Assembly: GCF_030463565.1 (NCBI RefSeq)
Contig: NC_134652.1
Span: 10,815,897 to 10,879,896, forward strand
Origin: Pelecanus crispus
Taxonomy: Eukaryota; Chordata; Aves; Pelecaniformes; Pelecanidae
Direction: 5' to 3'
Length of the DNA: 64,000 nucleotides
Shown: in pieces, positions 59,615 through 64,000 of the stretch
Numbering within the stretch: position 1 is the stretch's first letter
Layout: the number at the start of each line of letters is the position of its first letter
Program-made: the position numbers and the translations under genes
Notes under the pieces: generated by a model
Told to the model about the DNA's origin: nothing
The model's input: only the letters and a program-made list of their open reading frames with translations
The model's database searches: none

Positions 59615-62600
59615 CTGCAGGAAACATACACAAATAAGGAGGATTAAAAAAACCCCAAAACATGTCTTCTTGCAAGACAGCACTGAGCGGTGGGGCTGCA
59701 GCTGGTGCAGGAAGCTCCCCGGGGAGGACACCGAAGCGCGGTGCCGGCTCGCCCCCGGTGCAGGAAGGCTTGGGGGGGGGCCCCGAGGGGATGCTTGCAC
59801 CCCAGGGATGGCTCTGCTTGCCCACCCTCTTGTGCCTTCTCAGACAGCCTCAGTGCAGCCCCCGCAATGCTAACACCCACCAAAGCCATAAGCAGCTGGG
59901 GAGGGGGCAGAACGACTTGCAAGCTGCTGCTTTTGAGATAAGATTATCATCACAACAGAAACATTGACACTTGTATGCTCCTGCTTCAAAAAAATCATTC
60001 CTGGTCACGTTTCTGTGGGGTGGGGAAGGGAAGAAGGGGCAACAGCGGAGATTCAAGGTGGGCGAGTCCACGAGTGAGGTCTGACTGAGCCCCTGGAGTT
60101 CCTCAGCACCCAAAACCGACTGTTAAAGCAGACAACGAAGCCACAGGAATGAGCAAGACCTAACCTGCAGGTTTATAAGTGCACTGACAACTTAGGAAGC
60201 AAAGCCAAGAAGAGAAAAAAATCCAGATATAACTAAGACCATTCCCACATTTTGCTCTATCACAAGAAAAAAATCACCAATAACGTTTTGCTAAACTGCG
60301 TCCCTTTCCCAAATACTGTCCCCCAAGATGATGCAATTTGTTACCCTTTCTGACTGGAGGGAGAAAGGCCGTTTTCTCCATTTCCCTCCAGCAGTGTGGG
60401 AGAGGACATGACCAGGAGCCCGACTGTGGAAACCCAACGCTTGTCTTCCAAGAGAAGAGTTATAAAGTAATAAGCATGGCTCAAAAGAGAAAAGCGATTT
60501 TTTAAGAAAATTTTTCTAACACTGAACTACAAGGTTTGCAGAGCAGCACAAAAAGGCCAGTGCAAGGGGACAGAGACACTTCAACCTCACAGCTTCACAG
60601 ATGCTTAAAGCAATGACTTTTGGGCCAGCAATGTCAACTGCGAACAGCAGAGAGATCCCTGCTTTTGAGATGTGGTACTAAGAGAAGTTGGTGAGAAGAC
60701 ACCAGGCCAGCAGTCCCTTGTGGTCAAAAGGGAACAAACATGTCTTGGAAGAAGAAATCTCACAGTACTTTTGAAGGGCTGGACATATCTGTGGGGAAGC
60801 AAAGAGGTTCTCCGACATGGTGGACATCTTTCTCAGCAGGTTGGTCTGGCTCCCAGCTAAATGGTTAAGATTGGGCTTCAGCTTGGGACATCCACTATAA
60901 CATTTGGGATGCTTACTATGATGCATTCCCTGGAACGTATTGGTAAAAAATTCCCCCAGCATGAATGCTGGATTTTGATTTGTTGTTGTTGTCGTCATAC
61001 TTTTCCGCCCCAAAAGATGGCTTTCTGGCACAGGGCTTCTGTACTCATTCCCCCTTGCCTGCTCAGGGTTGTAAACTGCCACCCTGCCGTCCAGGCTGCG
61101 ACAAGCACAGTCTTGTTCACGAGAGCCTTCTGGTGATGGAAAAAGCTGTGTGCACTGTCAATTTTAAAGGATTTTTAAATGACATGCACATAATCCTGTG
61201 GCCTGGAGGCTGCTGAGAAATCACCTCTGACACCTCTGAGGTCATTTTGGGGGATATGGAAAGCTGTTGCTCTGAGTCAATTGCTATCAGTCTAACATGA
61301 CAGGCAGACAAGATAGACAAGCATTGCTCCAAAGCTCTCTGAGAATAAAATAGGGAAAAAAGTGGTATCTTGAAGTCCACATATCACATAAAGATACAAG
61401 AGGCTCAGATTGCTCCATCGATATTGATCTAGATTGACAGTAACTCTGTGATAGTTGGTGAATTTTTTCCAGGTTTACAACAACGTAACCGAAACCAGAT
61501 AACTGCCTCAGGACCATAAGCCTAATTTTTGTTTAATCTCAAGGAGACCACTTGCATAATTAACAGACTGCATCTTGCGGCAAATTTGCTTAATTTTTGC
61601 ACTACATTTGGGAATTCAAGGGCTATTCCAATTTGAGACCTTGTAACTTCTTCACACAAGGGCCAGCCAGAACAGAGGTCAGGAGTCACCTGCCCTTTAC
61701 AAATTCTTCAAGCCAGGTACTGAAGTACTGTAACCCCTTTAGGGAGCAATCTGTTAAAAATGGCTGATATAGGAATGTCAGCCAGGAGCCAGGAATTTCT
61801 GGTTCCTTTTCAACACAAGCTTTGAAAACTGTTGCTAACAAAGAACTGACAGAGGTCCCACTAACTTCTTTTACACCCTTTTCAAAGGAAATAGGGAGAA
61901 AAATCACCTGGCTTCCTTGTTCAATTTTTGTGCTACGAGAAGATATTTGATTACGTAGCTAAAGTAATACATGGACTTAAGAAAAGAATTGTGGCAGCAG
62001 TTTTTCAAGTGCTCTGCAGAAGACATCATTTTGCCTTTGCCCTCCGATTGTCCTCCTAAGACTTGAGCAGATGGTCTGTAACATTTTCTGTCATCGTACT
62101 ATACAAATTCTTAGGCTGCAAGTAAAGGTGGATGTAAATACTTGCTAACCATTTTGGCAGCTCCCTCTGCAGAGCCAAACCAACATGGGTTTTGACAGGA
62201 CTGCAGAGTTCTTTGGTACTAATTTTCTAGACAAGTGGCAGGCAAGGTGACTAGACCCTTACATACTTCTGAGTCCAGCACTCAGCTCTGCTTAACATCT
62301 TATATTAGATCTCAGGAAGAGCAAATGTGCCTTGTGACACCAACAAGTCACGAGGGATTCCCTGAATCCTCTTCTCTTATTTAAGAGCAGGCTGAAAGCT
62401 GCGTTTCTTGAATGTACTGCTCCTATTTCTGCAAGCAGCCCAAACGTGCTCCCCTTCTAGATGTATGAAGGGCTTGAGCCCTATGAAACGCCAACGGAGG
62501 AGGGGAACTCGGAGAGCTCTGAATGGGCCAGGAGAGGAGGAATAAATAAAATCCTGTGGAAGATGCAATTGTGTGATGCAAAGGTACCGCGCTCTCCTCA

Positions 62601-64000
62601 GGCAGGAAGGTTCCCCCTGAAGGTCACTTGGGGGTACAGCATCAAGCCGCTGGGAAAGCGCTGGCTTTCTCATCCTGTCCTTTTTAGCTCGAGAAGAAAG
62701 GGTTTCGCAGTGCTCACATGGTGAGGACAAAAGTAAAAAGTCCTAAACACTGAAGGCTTTGTACATGCCCATCTGTCGATGGCACAGTCACTGAGCAGAA
62801 TGAGCATTCCCGAAACCTCAGTCAAGCCTATACTCCCTTCTGGACACCCAAGAAGATGATACTGCACAGTGCCAAGGAAGTACCTCAAGCCTATGGTCTG
62901 ACAGTCTCAGGCCAGACTATGCAGAAAAGAAAGGGAAAATGTGTTTAAGCAGGAGCAGTGCCTCATCGGGCTTAACGAGGTCTCCTCTGAGGAGCATGCA
63001 CAGCTATACCTGCAAGGGCGAACAAAGGAGGGAGCGAGGCAGAGCCCAATGGAAAGAAAAGATGATCAAGAAAGAACAGAAGGATTTGAAAAAATGTCCT
63101 TAAGGACATATTACTAAATAAGTGAGCACGTGTATTCTCCAATGCTGAAACGGTGGAAGAGTGTAGAAAGCTGCTGCTGCTCTAGGCTTTGCTGCAGACT
63201 CTGAACTAGCTTCTTCCCCTCCATACACAAAAAAGCACAGATTCTCATAGAAGTAAACATTGCCATATGTAAATGACAGTTTATGTCATTTGTGGAAAAA
63301 TAGGATATTTATGGTAAAATAGGCAGTGATGATGACGATGATGAAAGTGACAGACTTCCACAAAAACAAAATGTGTAGCACTATATATAACTGACATCAA
63401 TCTTACAGCTGCTGGTCCCCAAACCTGCAGGGAAGTCTGCCTGGAAGGTAGGGAGCATGGTTTATTCCAGAGTTAGAGATCTTGAAAGTTTTAGGTAATT
63501 TTTATTTAAATTTTTTTAAAAAAAGTCAAGATGCTGCTATAATCCTATTAAAGAGGGTTTAGAGCTCCCACCAATCCCCAAATCTGTTAAGAATTTATGG
63601 GTTTAGGCTTGCAAACACTTACTACCAGATGCACTGCTTACTCTTCACAGAAGAAAAGGGTATATACTACTAGTAAGTGGTTACAACACTGGCCTTATGT
63701 TTTTAATGGACAGAAAATTCTACCACTTTTAGCTACAAAACAGGCTTTCTGAAAGGTGGAGGGAGGAATCAATCTTAAAAACACTCCATGAACTGATCAC
63801 AAACTCCAAAACACTTTTTAAAAAATGAGGCGGGGTGAGGGGGAGACAACATGGCTATGAAAAAGCAAAACATAACCGAAATACACAACAGTAGAGCGTG
63901 GAATAATTCATTTAACCCCACTTGAGAGTAAGACTTTCAAACAAGTCACGCTTTTGGTTTTGCCAGTCCTTCTCTGAAGGTAGGATAAGTCATTCTTCCA
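59615..64000 (-). other. TCF7L2: TCF7L2 intron upstream of the 49-nt exon (partial)
   Basis: Intronic sequence between the unseen HMG-box exons and the 49-nt exon. Reading the minus strand I found no HMG-box peptide and no other exon. The first 250 bases (59,690-59,870) are GC-rich with several short open frames of no recognised identity. The rest is ordinary mixed sequence with no repeat I can name. The intron continues past the window edge. Confidence 0.8.

Noticed and set aside
59558-59800. 80-codon minus-strand frame covering the 49-nt exon
   Set aside because: Only 59,566-59,614 is exon. The upstream residues are read from intron beyond the tttcctgcag acceptor.
1-64000. CRISPR arrays, rRNA operons, intact tRNA genes, bacterial or phage genes
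   Set aside because: No spaced direct repeats, no rRNA-like segments and no intact cloverleaf were seen. The codon and repeat content is that of a vertebrate nuclear genome.

Overview
The window looks like nuclear DNA of a bird. It carries one decayed, near full-length CR1 retrotransposon whose 3' end has the avian/archosaur form (CCCTTCCAACCC followed by a degenerate ATTCTGTG repeat). It also has a thin scatter of much older CR1-like fragments, and a vertebrate gene whose exons can be read precisely. A crocodilian is the main alternative. No bacterial, organellar or viral gene set is present.

Right part (about 49.8-64.0 kb, minus strand): the 3' end of TCF7L2 (TCF-4), the DNA-binding effector of Wnt/beta-catenin signalling. 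Five coding exons are visible, all with GT-AG junctions and compatible phases. In transcript order they are: a 49-nt exon with the basic nuclear-localisation stretch (59,566-59,614); a 51-nt cassette exon (58,961-59,011); two alternative 73-nt exons, each encoding the front half of a C-clamp (57,731-57,803 and 57,083-57,155); and the long terminal exon (coding 51,677-52,112, 3' UTR to about 49,826). The HMG-box exons lie beyond the right edge. The phases make this a splicing switch. Inclusion of exactly one 73-nt exon gives the long E-tail with a C-clamp and two CtBP-type motifs. Skipping both shifts the terminal exon into a second frame with a short tail. Inclusion of both ends translation early. 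The flanking introns hold a 90-nt pure polypyrimidine tract, two UGCAUG motifs, a UG-rich repeat and a tandem TCF/LEF-like site.

Left and middle (1-49.8 kb): a gene-poor stretch downstream of TCF7L2. I find no exon there that I can support. It contains the CR1 element (about 16.88-20.19 kb, plus strand; ORF1 and ORF2 remnants with frameshifts, stops and an internal deletion), old LINE fragments near 20.4, 31.6, 32.4 and 33.1 kb, a U2-snRNA-like fragment near 15.54 kb, simple repeats, two CpG-rich blocks (about 21.66-22.03 and 43.33-43.60 kb) and several candidate conserved non-coding blocks. The likely role of this flank is regulatory, but nothing in the sequence alone proves it.

Most open reading frames in the window are chance frames in non-coding DNA.
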